Both the position numbers and the translations under genes were made by a program. A DNA stretch of 42,157 nucleotides from a bacterium HR11. GTDB lineage: Bacteria; Acidobacteriota; HRBIN11. Positions 1 through 8,176 of this stretch are shown here, piece after piece. Each line of letters starts with the position of its first letter. Within the stretch, counting starts at the first letter, position 1. The DNA lies in contig BEHN01000022.1 of NCBI GenBank assembly GCA_002898535.1, positions 1 through 42,157 of the forward strand, read 5' to 3'. A model generated the notes under the pieces. It saw only the letters and a program-made list of their open reading frames with translations. It was not told the origin of the DNA and did no database searches.

Positions 1-469
1 CCTCGCCCAGCCGCCGCCGGAGCCACCCCGTCCCTGCCAGCCGCACCTCCAGCCGGTCCCGCCCCCGGGCGCCCTCCACCGCAACCCGCAGAAAGTACGT
101 CCCGTCCCGTTCTTCGAGCGTCCAGAGGTGTGCATCGTCTAAGTACAGCCGCAGACGCCTTGCGTCGAGTCCCGGCCGCGCCTTCCGGGTTCGGCCCTGC
201 CGCCGCCGGCGCCGGAACGACTTCCAGATGGCCCGCGCCTTTGTGATGGCCGTATACGCATAGTGCGAGGGCGCCTCCGGCCACCGCCCCCGCAGTTCCC
301 CGTAGACGGCCTCGTGCAGACGCTTCCGCCCCGTAATGTTGCGGGCTGCCGCTACCTCTAAGGCCACTGCCGCCATCGCCTGCCAGACCTCGGCCTGCCG
401 CCGGAGGGCGGTCGCCTGCTCGGGCGTCGGCTCCAGACGGCACCGGACGGTGATCTTCGAAGGCTTCAT
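1..469 (-). CDS. TnpB/OrfB-like transposon protein, N-terminal part (runs off window)
   Basis: Reading the minus strand from 469 gives an uninterrupted frame of about 156 codons to the window edge, so the C-terminal part is missing. The N-terminus has the LEPTPEQ pattern followed by a helical segment, an LH..VY..LR stretch, SHYAYTAITKA and WKSFRRRRR. This resembles the N-terminal region of IS200/IS605-family TnpB/OrfB proteins, which are RNA-guided nucleases. The catalytic RuvC residues and zinc finger would lie outside the window and cannot be checked. ATG 469 is preferred over ATG 475 because a GGAG lies 10 nt upstream of it and only 4 nt from the other. No tnpA is visible beside it on the right. 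It could be a decayed or domesticated copy. Confidence 0.55.
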   Translation of the reverse strand, partial: MKPSKITVRCRLEPTPEQATALRRQAEVWQAMAAVALEVAAARNITGRKRLHEAVYGELRGRWPEAPSHYAYTAITKARAIWKSFRRRRRQGRTRKARPGLDARRLRLYLDDAHLWTLEERDGTYFLRVAVEGARGRDRLEVRLAGTGWLRRRLGE

Positions 470-638
470 GGGCATCCGGCTCCAATTTTTACCTTATTTT
501 CGCAAAGCGCCGGGAAAAGTCAAGTCTGCCCGTACGCCAGCTGTCCGTGCCATGAAATTCCATAAAATCTATCGGAAAGCCACAATAAGGTCAGCTGTTG
601 CCAACCCCTCTATCGAGCGGGGCTTGGATGAAAAGGGC

Positions 639-1289
639 CTATCGGCCGATCGGCCCACCCGTCCATTTCTGGACCAGAGCCTGGAGATGCCGGAGGTTCA
701 CGCGCCGGAACCCCTCCCACAGAACGTCGGGTGCCGGAAGGTCGTAGCCGTCCAGGCTGACCCAGACCCGGCGGCCGACGACGACCTGAATCTCGCCCCG
801 CCCTTCCGCATGGTAAAAGGCCTCAAAGCCGTAGTAGTCAGGCGTACGGACGCCCCGCCGGTAGTGGTCCGTCGCCTCTTCCCGGAATTCGACGGCCTGC
901 GCCAGGCTCTCGACCAGAAAGGGGGCCGACCGGACGTCCATGACCCGGATTTCGACCTGGGCCGGCGGACGGACCCACACCTGCCGGGCCATCGTGTAAG
1001 CGAATGTCTGGTGCTGGAACAGGGTCCCGTAAGGCGGCTCCTGGAGTTCCCAGCCCGGCCAGTCTGCCGGTAAGGCCCTCAGGAGCTCCGAGTAGGGGAT
1101 GAGGCCCCGGACGGGGGCCGTCGGCCCGGGCCCGGTCCATTCCATCGTCTCGACGGGACGGGGCCGTTCCATCTGGAGGACGGGGTTCAGCCACGCGTGG
1201 AGGCCCCATCCGAGGGCGACCAGCCCCCCGAGGAGGCTCAGCCGGAGGATCCATCGGGCAGTCCGGCGCAGGATCGTCAGAAGCCTCAC
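639..1289 (-). CDS. Membrane-anchored hypothetical protein downstream of coaE
   Basis: I do not recognise this 216-residue protein. It starts at a GTG at 1289 whose GTGA overlaps the TGA stop of coaE, so the two are translationally coupled. Residues about 8-30 form one hydrophobic segment after an Arg-rich start, consistent with a signal anchor; the remaining roughly 180 residues look soluble and probably extracytoplasmic. The C-terminal half alternates hydrophobic and charged residues (QVVVGRRVWVSLDGYD), suggesting beta structure. The frame stays open upstream to 2261, but that extension is out-of-frame reading of coaE and of repeat DNA and is not coding. Function is unknown. Confidence 0.7.
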   Translation of the reverse strand: MRLLTILRRTARWILRLSLLGGLVALGWGLHAWLNPVLQMERPRPVETMEWTGPGPTAPVRGLIPYSELLRALPADWPGWELQEPPYGTLFQHQTFAYTMARQVWVRPPAQVEIRVMDVRSAPFLVESLAQAVEFREEATDHYRRGVRTPDYYGFEAFYHAEGRGEIQVVVGRRVWVSLDGYDLPAPDVLWEGFRRVNLRHLQALVQKWTGGPIGR

Positions 1290-1945
1290 GGTACGTCTTC
1301 CAGGCGGAATCGGACGATGGCCGGATGGTGCGGCCACAGCCAGGCGACGAGGGCCAGGACCTGGCCCCGGGTTTCGGCCATCGAGCCCTCCGTGTCGATC
1401 ACGACGTCGGCCATCCGGCGCTTCCGCTCGACGGGCCACTGGGCTTCGATACGTAGCCGGGCCTCGGCCTCGGAGAGGCCTCGCTCCCGGAGCCGACGGA
1501 TTTGGGTCGCCTCCGAGCAGTAGGTCACGACGACGAGGGGAAACCGCCGATGGGTGCCGACCTCCATCATGAGGGGGGCCACGCCGACGACCAGCCAGGC
1601 CCCGGCGGCCAGGTAAGCCTCGATCAAGCGGGCCGTCTCCCGGATCACGAGGGGGTGCAGGATGGCCTCCAGACGGCGTCGGGCCGCGGCGTCCTGGAAG
1701 ACCCACCGGCCCAGCCGGCCCCGGTCGATCCGCCCGACGTCGTCCAGAATGTCCCTTCCAAAGGCGGCGACGACGGCGTCGTAAGCCGCTCCGCCGGGTG
1801 CCAGAAGGGCGTGGACGACGGCGTCCGAGTCGACGACGGCGGCGTCGAAGTCGGCGGCCAGAATGCGGGCCACGACGCTCTTGCCCGTGGCGATGCCGCC
1901 CGTCAGACCGATCGACCGAACCCGGCGGTCTCGCGTTCCACCCAC
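1286..1945 (-). CDS. coaE: Dephospho-CoA kinase
   Basis: CoaE phosphorylates dephospho-CoA on the 3'-hydroxyl with ATP, the last step of cytoplasmic coenzyme A synthesis. The 219-residue length is normal for the family. The P-loop GGIATGKS is close to the N-terminus, followed by DSDAVVHALL (the D-x-D nucleotide/substrate region), HPLVI, and the LRRLRERGLSEAEA lid segment ending with ADVVIDTEGS. The start is GTG at 1945, about 29 nt after a predicted transcription start. It is first in a two-gene operon with the membrane-anchored gene ending at 639. Confidence 0.93.
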   Translation of the reverse strand: MGGTRDRRVRSIGLTGGIATGKSVVARILAADFDAAVVDSDAVVHALLAPGGAAYDAVVAAFGRDILDDVGRIDRGRLGRWVFQDAAARRRLEAILHPLVIRETARLIEAYLAAGAWLVVGVAPLMMEVGTHRRFPLVVVTYCSEATQIRRLRERGLSEAEARLRIEAQWPVERKRRMADVVIDTEGSMAETRGQVLALVAWLWPHHPAIVRFRLEDVP

Positions 1946-1980
1946 GGCCGGCCTCGCGGCCTCGGTTTTCCAGCGGCCCC

Positions 1981-2010
1981 ATCATAGGGGGAACCCACTC
2001 TGGAGGGCAA
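1981..2010 (-). promoter_or_regulatory. Predicted sigma-70 type promoter of coaE
   Basis: On the minus strand TTGCCC (2010-2005) is followed after 18 bp by TATGAT (1986-1981). The predicted transcription start is near 1974, leaving a short leader before the coaE GTG. Sequence match only. Confidence 0.45.
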
Positions 2011-2044
2011 TAAGGGCCGTTCAGCCCTTCGGCCATTGAGCAGA

Positions 2045-2453
2045 TAACAGAGCCGTTCGGTTCGTGAAAACCCGCATGGATTCGGCTTTTTCGACCCTTC
2101 GGGAAGAACGGTTTTTCAAGCCAAGGGCCATTCGGGAGTTCGGGAATCCGGGAATCCGGGAGTTCGGCCGAGGGTCCCAAAAGCCCTGCTATCCAGGACT
2201 CCACGGCCCAAGGCCGGGGCTCGTCCCTTCCCCCGACGGCCGGGCGGCCGGAGGGCCGCAACCCGCTCTTGGGCGAGCGGGCCTGAGATGAAAGGACCCT
2301 GCTCTGGCGAGCGGGGCTGGGATAAAAAACGGCCCCTTGGCCGGCTGGGTCACTTCGTTGCTTCGTTCCTCCGTCCCTTTGAAAAATCGTGCTTCCCGGA
2401 GGATGGGAAAGGTGGTTCTGACGCTATTCTCACGAACCGAACGGCTCTGGTAA
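2045..2453. mobile_element. MITE-like element, copy A (complete, 409 bp)
   Basis: The left end begins TAACAGAGCCGTTCGG and continues to a GGTTTTTCAAG motif near 2120. The right end, read inverted, begins TTACCAGAGCCGTTCGG and continues to CGATTTTTCAAAG near 2380. The two ends are therefore imperfect inverted repeats of about 70 bp. The interior holds octad units of the ATTCGGGA type (2128-2170) and GC-rich filler with no convincing gene. It lies between the divergent coaE and ruvB genes, so 1946-2647 holds no protein gene. Confidence 0.7.
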
Positions 2454-2520
2454 AATACCCTTGCACCGCTCGGCGCACCCGACTTCGTACTGCCTTACTG
2501 CCTCTTCTGAGGCTACAGTC

Positions 2521-2630
2521 TGTTTCAAAACTCACCGCTGAGGCGCAGAGGACGCAGAGGGTGAGAGCTTTTCTTCGATTTTCCTCTGCGTTCTCGGCGT
2601 CTCAGCGGTGGAATGGAGTTTTTGAAATAC
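2521..2630. repeat. CGCAGAGG-type hairpin repeat, copy 1
   Basis: The spacer before ruvB carries a left arm with CGCTGAGG, CGCAGAGG and ACGCAGAGG units and a right arm with the complementary CCTCTGCG...CGTCTCAGCGG. The loop is about 20 nt and T-rich. TTTCAAAA and TTTTTGAAA mark the two ends. A second copy lies in the opposite orientation at 16522-16624. Confidence 0.85.
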
Positions 2631-2647
2631 ACTCCAGAGTCTGATCG

Positions 2648-3724
2648 ATGGGTACGTTCCGGTCGAATCGGGACACTCGGTGGACCGAACGGGTCGTGAC
2701 ACCCCTCCGCCTTCAGGAGGACGCCCCCTTTGATAACCTCCTGCGGCCCCGAAACCTGCGGGACTTCATCGGCCAGGCCAAGCTGAAGGAAAAATTCGAG
2801 ATTTACATCCAGGCCGCCAAGGCCCGGGGCGAGTCCTTAGACCACGTCTTGCTGTACGGCCCGCCGGGCCTGGGAAAGACGACCCTGGCCAACATCCTGG
2901 CGCACGAGATGGGCGTCCAGATCAAGATCACGTCCGGCCCCGCCATCGAACGGCCCGGCGACCTGGTCGCCATCCTGACAAATCTGGAGCCCGGCGACAT
3001 CCTGTTCATCGACGAGATCCACCGCCTGCACCCGACCTGCGAGGAAGTCCTCTACCCGGCGCTGGAGGACTTCCGGGTCGACATCGTCCTGACGCAGGGC
3101 CCCAACGCCCGGACGATCCGCCTGCAACTCCCGCGCTTCACGCTCGTCGGGGCGACGACCCGGATCGGCCTCCTGACGCCGCCCCTCCGGGGTCGGTTCG
3201 GCATCATCCATCGCCTGGATTACTACACGGCCGAGGAACTCCGCACGATCCTCCTGCGGTCGGCCCAAATCCTCCAGGTCCGCCTGGACGCCGACGCCGC
3301 TTACGAGATCGCCCGACGGTCCCGGGGGACGCCCCGGATCGCCAATCGGCTCCTCCGGCGGGTCCGTGACTTCGCCCAGGTCCGGGCCGACGGCGTCATC
3401 ACCCTCGACGTGGCCCTGAAGGCCCTCGAGCTCTTCGAGGTCGACGCTTACGGGTTCGACGACGTGGACCGCAAGCTCATGCTGACGCTCATCGAGAAAT
3501 TTGACGGCGGCCCCGTCGGCCTCAACACCCTGGCGGCGGCCATCTCGGAGGACAAGCAAACTATCGAGGAGATCTACGAACCGTACCTGATGCAGATCGG
3601 GTTTCTGAAGCGGACGCCCCGGGGTCGGGTCGCTACACCCCAGGCCTTTCGGTACTTCGGCTACACGCCTCGGGGCGGGGCCGCCCGTCAGCCGGGTCTG
3701 ATCCCCGGGGAACCGGGACGATAG
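2648..3724 (+). CDS. ruvB: Holliday junction branch migration ATPase RuvB
   Basis: RuvB is the AAA+ motor that drives Holliday-junction branch migration with RuvA, in the cytoplasm. The 358-residue protein has the N-terminal [11 protein letters not shown] signature, Walker [10 protein letters not shown], Walker [10 protein letters not shown], sensor 1 GATTR, the PLRGRFG arginine-finger region and a C-terminal winged helix with [23 protein letters not shown]. It is slightly longer than usual at both ends; the first 20 or so residues are variable in the family, so the true start may be a little downstream. ruvA and ruvC are not adjacent. It begins about 18 nt after the hairpin repeat. Confidence 0.97.
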   Translation: MGTFRSNRDTRWTERVVTPLRLQEDAPFDNLLRPRNLRDFIGQAKLKEKFEIYIQAAKARGESLDHVLLYGPPGLGKTTLANILAHEMGVQIKITSGPAIERPGDLVAILTNLEPGDILFIDEIHRLHPTCEEVLYPALEDFRVDIVLTQGPNARTIRLQLPRFTLVGATTRIGLLTPPLRGRFGIIHRLDYYTAEELRTILLRSAQILQVRLDADAAYEIARRSRGTPRIANRLLRRVRDFAQVRADGVITLDVALKALELFEVDAYGFDDVDRKLMLTLIEKFDGGPVGLNTLAAAISEDKQTIEEIYEPYLMQIGFLKRTPRGRVATPQAFRYFGYTPRGGAARQPGLIPGEPGR

Positions 3725-3972
3725 GGGTGTGGGGAAGGGAGCCGACATCGGGTATTCATGATAGGGATGGAGTCCGGCTCTAAGGGAATCGGTGGGTGCC
3801 CGGTTTCTTTGCGCAGAGGGCCGGGGTCGGATACTCTTAGGAGAGAGCAAGTCGGTGGCTCTCCAAGGGATACCTTCGGTTTTCCGCATCACTTTACGGG
3901 ACCGAAGGTCTCCGCGTTCCCGTCGGAAGGCCGACGAAGCCCGGGGACGTCCCCAGGACGGGAGGAAACTCC

Positions 3973-4647
3973 ATGGCGACTGTAAAAGAAAGGGTCAATG
4001 TCTTAGAAGTCACCCTGACCCGGTTCATCGAGGAGATGCGGGCCTTTAAGGACGAAATGTTGGCCTTCAAGGAAGAGATGCGAGTCTTCAAGGAAGAGAT
4101 GCGAGCTTTCAAGGACGAGATGTTGGCCTTCAAGGAGGAAATGCGGGCCTTCAAGGAAGAGATGCGGGCCTTCAAGGAGGAGGTCCGGGAAGACCGGCGT
4201 CAGATGAATAAGCGGTGGGGCGAGCTGGCTCAGAAGATGGGGACCTTGGTCGAAGACTTGGTCTTCCCGGCCACGGCTCCCGTGATCCGGAAGTACTTTC
4301 AGTGCGAGCCTGTAAGAAAGGCCATTCGCTTCCTCTGCCGCCGGGACGGCCAAGAATACGAAGTCGATATCTTGGCCGTCTGTCCGGAAACCGTGTTCAT
4401 GATAGAGGTTCGGTCCCGACCCAAGCCCCAAGACGTCGATGACATCTTGGAGAAGGCTTCCCAGTTTTGGGACTTTTTCCCAGAGTATAGAGGCAAGGCC
4501 TTAATCGTGATCTTTGCGAGCTTGGTCTTTCCGGAGGGCGTCATCCGCTATGCGACGCGGCGGGGCCTATACGTGATGGCTTTTCGGGAATGGGAGTACA
4601 TGGACATCCTGAATTTTGAAGAAGTTCGGCGTCTTCGGGAAGCATAA
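3973..4647 (+). CDS. Coiled-coil PD-(D/E)XK nuclease-like protein (DUF3782-type)
   Basis: This 224-residue protein has two parts. Residues 18-73 are eight exact-length heptads of the FKEEMRA type, predicted to be a coiled coil. Residues about 90-220 look like the PD-(D/E)XK fold: D132 in EYEVDILAV, then E145-V-R147 in FMIEVRSR, a D-x(12)-E-x-R pattern where Lys is usual in the last position. Such proteins (DUF3782-like) are common, often multicopy, in thermophiles and cyanobacteria; their substrate is unknown. GGAGG lies 8 nt before the ATG. The gene appears to stand alone. Nuclease activity is inferred from fold motifs only. Confidence 0.8.
   Translation: MATVKERVNVLEVTLTRFIEEMRAFKDEMLAFKEEMRVFKEEMRAFKDEMLAFKEEMRAFKEEMRAFKEEVREDRRQMNKRWGELAQKMGTLVEDLVFPATAPVIRKYFQCEPVRKAIRFLCRRDGQEYEVDILAVCPETVFMIEVRSRPKPQDVDDILEKASQFWDFFPEYRGKALIVIFASLVFPEGVIRYATRRGLYVMAFREWEYMDILNFEEVRRLREA
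4024..4191 (+). repeat. In-frame 21-bp tandem repeat, 8 units
   Basis: Eight units of 21 bp encode FIEEMRA, FKDEMLA, FKEEMRV, FKEEMRA, FKDEMLA, FKEEMRA, FKEEMRA and FKEEVRE. The unit length equals exactly one coiled-coil heptad, so gain or loss of units would lengthen or shorten the coil without breaking phase. Confidence 0.9.
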
Positions 4648-4749
4648 ACGGCGTGATCAATGTTCGATCTTCAATGATCGGGATTCGACAGCCCATATCC
4701 CTCCATCCCGTGAGCTCCATCGCGATGGCCGGGGTCGGGGAAGGAGGCT

Positions 4750-5439
4750 ATGCCGGCTGGAAGCGGGCCTGCGGCGGTAGGCGTTCGGGGTCTTCGAGGA
4801 GTGCCCTGGATGCTACTGTTGATCCTGACGGACCCCCTCGGGGGATGCGGGGGAGCGCCTGCCTATGCCCAGTGGTTTGTTTTCCGGGCCGGGGCCGGCG
4901 TCGTCCGGCCTCAAGGTATCCAAAGGACGGCTTGGGCGACGGCCGAATTATACTACTATCCGGACCCCCACTGGGGCCTCGGCTCCGACGTGGGCTTCTG
5001 GTCTCAGACGGAACGCCGTTGTGAATCCATCCCCTTTCCGCCGGCCCACCCGCAACTTTTCTGCGAAGACGTACGATTTCAGGACGTGACGATTTCGATC
5101 AACTTCGTCGTCGAGACGACGGTCCACCGGAGCCTCCGGTTGTTCGCCGGAAGCGGTTTCGGGTCCCACGCCTTAGATGCGGCTTCCGAATCCCTGCGAT
5201 TCGGATTTGGGGATTCTCGGGTCGGCGGGAGCGAAATCCGCATCGGCTTCCAGGGCTTTGCCGGCGTGGACGTGTCGATTTCAAGGCGATGGGGCCTCTT
5301 CCTCATAAGTCGGTACGACGCCGTGGCGGACGTCCCCCAGTGGAAGGTCTACGGGGGCTTGCGCATTCAGTTCCACGGCGGACCCGGGCGGGGCCCCCGC
5401 ATCCCGCTTCCGCCGTCCGAAATAAAGAGCGAACAGTGA
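4750..5439 (+). CDS. Exported beta-rich protein, possibly an outer-membrane barrel
   Basis: I do not recognise the family. The protein has an N-terminal hydrophobic segment (MLLLILTDPLGG) ending in either an LGGC lipobox-like site or an AYA signal-peptidase site before QWFVFRAGAG. The rest alternates polar and hydrophobic residues with frequent aromatics and glycines (ELYYYPDPHWGLGSDVGFW, VYGGLRIQFHGG), as in small outer-membrane barrels. ATG 4750 keeps the Arg-containing n-region; ATG 4810 has better Shine-Dalgarno spacing (GAGGAG, 8 nt) but would lose it. The last codons lie inside the GGCGAAT heptad array, so the 3' end may have been altered by repeat growth. Confidence 0.65.
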   Translation: MPAGSGPAAVGVRGLRGVPWMLLLILTDPLGGCGGAPAYAQWFVFRAGAGVVRPQGIQRTAWATAELYYYPDPHWGLGSDVGFWSQTERRCESIPFPPAHPQLFCEDVRFQDVTISINFVVETTVHRSLRLFAGSGFGSHALDAASESLRFGFGDSRVGGSEIRIGFQGFAGVDVSISRRWGLFLISRYDAVADVPQWKVYGGLRIQFHGGPGRGPRIPLPPSEIKSEQ

Positions 5440-5562
5440 ATGGCGAATAGCGAATGGCGAGTGGCGAACGGCGAATGGCGAATGGCGAGTAGATCCCCAT
5501 TTCCCCTATCTCCCGACCTGCCCATCTGCCCACCTGCCTATCTGCCCATCTGCCCACCTGCC
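5428..5562 (+). repeat. Heptad array GGCGAAT followed by octad array CTGCCCAT
   Basis: From 5428 about nine 7-bp units vary around GCGAATG (GCGAACA, GTGAATG, GCGAATA, GCGAGTG). From 5512 about six 8-bp units vary around CCCATCTG/CCCACCTG. The two unit types are not complementary to each other. The array starts inside the last codons of the upstream gene. Confidence 0.85.
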
Positions 5563-5565
5563 CAA

Positions 5566-5643
5566 TGCTGGAAAAATCGTCTTTCTCGAAAGACCGGAAA
5601 AGTCGAATCCATCAGGGTTCTCACGGGCCAAACCGCTCTGTTA
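5566..5643. mobile_element. MITE-like element, copy B (right end only)
   Basis: GGAAAAATCGTCTTTCTCGA through ACCGCTCTGTTA matches the right ends of copies A and I, with several substitutions. No matching left end is seen upstream; octad repeats occupy that place. Confidence 0.55.
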
Positions 5644-5654
5644 GGAAGGCGAGG

Positions 5655-6443
5655 ATGGCGGCTCAGTGGGCTCTTATCACGGGAGCCAATTCCGGCATCG
5701 GAGAGGCCTTCGCACGGGCGCTGGCCGCTCGGGGCTGGTCGCTCCTCCTGACGGCCCGGGACGAGGGGCGTCTGGCGGACCTCGCCGGGGCGCTGACCCG
5801 GACGTATCCCGGCCAGACCTTTGCGTATGTATCGGCAGACCTGGCCGATCCGACGGCCTCCCGGCGCCTGACCGAGTGGGCCGCCCGGACGGCCGGCTTC
5901 GTCGAGTTCCTCGTCAACAACGCCGGGTTCGGCAGTTTCGGGCCTTTCTATGAGCTTCCCACCGACCGAGAGGTCGAGATGGTCCGGGTCAACGTCGAGG
6001 CCCTTACGGAGCTGACGCATCGCTTTCTGCCGCCCATGATCGAACGGGGCCGGGGGACGGTCCTGCTCGTCGGGTCGGTCGCCGGATTCCAGCCCGTGCC
6101 TTACATGGCGACCTATGCGGCGACGAAGACTTACGTGGAACGCCTTGGCCTGGCCCTGTGGTACGAGCTCCGGCGGCGGGGCGTGCGGGTCTACGTCCTG
6201 GCACCCGGCTATACGGCGACCCGCTTTCACGAGCGGGCCCGGATGTCCCGACGGCCGCCCTTCCGGACACCGGTCGCCACGCCCGAGTCGGTCGTCGCCG
6301 AATGCCTGCGACAGATAGAGCGGCGCCCGGACCGGTGTCTCATCGTGCCCGGCTGGACGAATCGGCTGATGTACCGGCTCGTGCGATGGGTCCCCCTGTC
6401 TCTGGTCGTCCGGACGGCGGGGGCGATGTACCGGCCCCGGTGA
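5655..6443 (+). CDS. Short-chain dehydrogenase/reductase (SDR), NAD(P)-dependent
   Basis: A 262-residue classical SDR oxidoreductase. It shows the Rossmann TGANSGIG motif at residues 9-16, a DLADP acidic turn, NNAGFG, and the catalytic Ser followed by YAATK. The C-terminal part (YVLAPGYTATRFHERA, then RLMYRLVRWVPLSLVVR) resembles the DltE/YqjQ-type SDRs that act on lipid or unknown carbonyl substrates and end in a membrane-associating helix. The frame is open to 5565 but those codons belong to the repeat element, so the start is set at ATG 5655, preceded by AAGGCGAGG. Substrate unknown. Confidence 0.88.
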   Translation: MAAQWALITGANSGIGEAFARALAARGWSLLLTARDEGRLADLAGALTRTYPGQTFAYVSADLADPTASRRLTEWAARTAGFVEFLVNNAGFGSFGPFYELPTDREVEMVRVNVEALTELTHRFLPPMIERGRGTVLLVGSVAGFQPVPYMATYAATKTYVERLGLALWYELRRRGVRVYVLAPGYTATRFHERARMSRRPPFRTPVATPESVVAECLRQIERRPDRCLIVPGWTNRLMYRLVRWVPLSLVVRTAGAMYRPR

Positions 6444-6500
6444 GATGAGCTCATGGGTCATAGGGCGATGAGCCGTCGGCTATGAGCCGTAGGCTAAGGG
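6444..6500. repeat. Heptad hairpin, ATGAGCC type
   Basis: Directly after the SDR stop, units such as GCTCATGGGTCATAGG are followed by ATGAGCCGTCGGCTATGAGCC, giving a short imperfect hairpin. It is also in the potential leader of rsmE. Confidence 0.7.
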
Positions 6501-6529
6501 GCCTATCCATCCACCTGCCGAACTCCCGA

Positions 6530-7309
6530 ATGACCGAAACCGTGGAACGGCGACGGATCTACACACCGGACTGGACGGTCGTCGAAGAATCCGGCCAGGC
6601 CCTCTGTCGGGGACCGGCCGTCGAGCGCATGCGTCGGGTCCTCCGGCTTCGGCCCGGCGACGCCCTGGAAGCCCTCCCCGGCGACGGCTGGCTGTACCAC
6701 GTGCGGGTCGTGGCCTTTCCGTCGGACCAGGTGGCCGTCCTGCAAGTCGAGACGCGGGTCCAGCCCCCGACGGAACCGGCCCGGCCGGTCTATCTCGGCG
6801 TCGGCTTCCTGAAGCACGACCAGCTCGACGAAGTCCTCCGGCAGGCGACCGAGCTGGGGATCACGCACTTCGCCCCCCTCGTCACGCGCCGGACCGTCGT
6901 CCAACCCAAGCCGGAGCGTTGGGACCGGCGGTACCGTCGGTGGCTCCGTCTGGCGGCCGAGGCCCTGGAGTCGTCGGGTCGGACCCGTCTGCCCGTCATC
7001 TTCGAACCGATGGAGCCCTCGGAGTTTCTCCAGAAGGTGCCTTCGGACGCCGTCGTCCTCTGGCTGGTCGAACCCCGTCATGAGCGGCCCGGCCCAGCAT
7101 TGTGGGAGTACCTCCACGGGCATCCGACGGAACCGGCCGGGGGGTGGGCCCTCGTCGTCGGTCCGGAGGGCGGATGGGACCCCGAAGAGCTGGACGCCGT
7201 GGCGGACCCCCGCATCGTGTGGGTCCACCTGGGGCCTCGGACCCTGCGGACGCCGACGGGAGCCCTGGCGGCCTTAGCCCTCTTGATGGAGCGGACGGCC
7301 TCTCGATAG
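6530..7309 (+). CDS. rsmE: 16S rRNA (uracil1498-N3)-methyltransferase RsmE
   Basis: A SPOUT-family methyltransferase that makes m3U1498 in 16S rRNA. Seen: an N-terminal PUA-like domain (LRLRPGDALEALPGDGWLYH), FLKHDQLDEVLRQATELGI, the SAM-binding knot LVVGPEGGWDPEEL, and the C-terminal HLGPRTLRTPTGALAAL. In most relatives the last motif reads LGxRILRTETA; here PTGA replaces ETA, an unusual substitution. The frame is open from 6482 but the first 16 codons are heptad repeat, so ATG 6530 (259 residues) is chosen; no clear Shine-Dalgarno precedes it. Confidence 0.9.
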   Translation: MTETVERRRIYTPDWTVVEESGQALCRGPAVERMRRVLRLRPGDALEALPGDGWLYHVRVVAFPSDQVAVLQVETRVQPPTEPARPVYLGVGFLKHDQLDEVLRQATELGITHFAPLVTRRTVVQPKPERWDRRYRRWLRLAAEALESSGRTRLPVIFEPMEPSEFLQKVPSDAVVLWLVEPRHERPGPALWEYLHGHPTEPAGGWALVVGPEGGWDPEELDAVADPRIVWVHLGPRTLRTPTGALAALALLMERTASR

Positions 7310-7320
7310 ACGCTGGCTCT

Positions 7321-7523
7321 TTGGAGAGCCGTTCGGTTCGTGAAAATCCGCATGGATTCGGCCTTATGGGCTCATAGCTGATGGCTCATGGACCTATGAG
7401 CCATGACCCATGAGCCATGACCCATGAGCCGATCTCACCGGGACCTTCTTGAAGCATCGTCCTTCCCGGGCGATGGAAAAGGCCGTCCCGACGCCATTCT
7501 CCCGGGCCGAACGGCTTTGCTAA
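7321..7523. mobile_element. MITE-like element, copy C (complete, about 203 bp)
   Basis: The left end AGAGCCGTTCGGTTCGTGA starts near 7324; the right end closes with GCCGAACGGCTTTGCTAA. The interior is an ATGAGCC/ATGACCC heptad hairpin (7368-7426). It lies between convergent genes. The TAG stop of the minus-strand gene (7522-7520) is formed by the element's terminal TTAGCAAAGCC. Confidence 0.8.
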
Positions 7524-8152
7524 CTCTTGGATACGACCCGGGCCTTGATCTTGGGGCGGCCTCCCTCGACGGTCACGTAAAACTCCAGGGGACGGTCCCC
7601 GACCCTTTGACGAAGCGCTTGCGCCTGGGCCTCGACCTGCTGGCGGAAACGTTCCTTGTCGAGTCGGATGTCCTGGCCGACCTGGCGGTAGGCCTGCACG
7701 AACTCCTGGTACAGGCGATCGTAGGGGTCCTCGACAGGCGGCGACGACGCGGGACGCGTCTCGGCCGGGACGGTCGGGGCCGACCGACCTCCCGGTACCT
7801 GCATGGCCCGCCGCAGGACGGCGGGGTTGTGGATGCCCATCGCCGCTAAGACGGCCATACGACCCTGCGTCTCCATCAGGTGAAGCCATTTGTTCCACCG
7901 CTCCCGCAGACTGTTGAACCGGTACGCCAAGTTCGAGAAGGTGAACTGATGGGCCACTCGAAGGGTATAGCGAACCGGGAACTGCCGGATCTGGCGGCTG
8001 AGGTCCTCGGTCTCCTTGTCCGGCGGGTACCGCTGGTCCGGACTGCCCATGAAGAAGAGGCGCCACTTCACGTCCAGCTGGGAAATGGCCTCCTCCAATT
8101 GGGCCAGGGCAGCCTCGACTTCATCCCGGCCGATCTTTTTCGAGTCCATCAT
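7520..8152 (-). CDS. Uncharacterised protein resembling the MXAN_5187 C-terminal family
   Basis: A 210-residue soluble protein with no signal peptide. An N-terminal helical region (residues 1-105, with LYRFNSLRERWNKWLHLMET-like packing) is followed by a Pro/Ala-rich linker, a second helical segment and a short conserved-looking C-terminus, EFYVTVEGGRPKIKARVV. That end resembles proteins annotated MXAN_5187 C-terminal in myxobacteria and Acidobacteria; this is from memory and moderate. Function unknown. The stop codon lies in the terminus of an adjacent repeat element. It follows the gene at 8563-8177 by 24 nt and is probably cotranscribed. Confidence 0.75.
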   Translation of the reverse strand: MMDSKKIGRDEVEAALAQLEEAISQLDVKWRLFFMGSPDQRYPPDKETEDLSRQIRQFPVRYTLRVAHQFTFSNLAYRFNSLRERWNKWLHLMETQGRMAVLAAMGIHNPAVLRRAMQVPGGRSAPTVPAETRPASSPPVEDPYDRLYQEFVQAYRQVGQDIRLDKERFRQQVEAQAQALRQRVGDRPLEFYVTVEGGRPKIKARVVSKS

Positions 8153-8176
8153 CTTCGGCTTCCAGGAAAGCCCGGG

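Noticed and set aside
490-590. ACCTTATT/AATAAGGT inverted pair as IS ends near the TnpB-like gene
   Set aside because: Only 8 bp and 86 bp apart, without the hairpin expected at IS200/IS605 ends.
639-2261. A 540-codon minus-strand open frame
   Set aside because: Only 639-1289 is coding; the rest reads coaE in the wrong frame and crosses a repeat element.
3814-3840. TTTGCG-N16-GATACT as promoter of the gene at 3973
   Set aside because: Poor -35 and a long leader; not better than chance matches elsewhere.
3894-4175. Minus-strand frame with repeated SSLKARI units
   Set aside because: It is the antisense of the 21-bp coding repeat of the coiled-coil protein.
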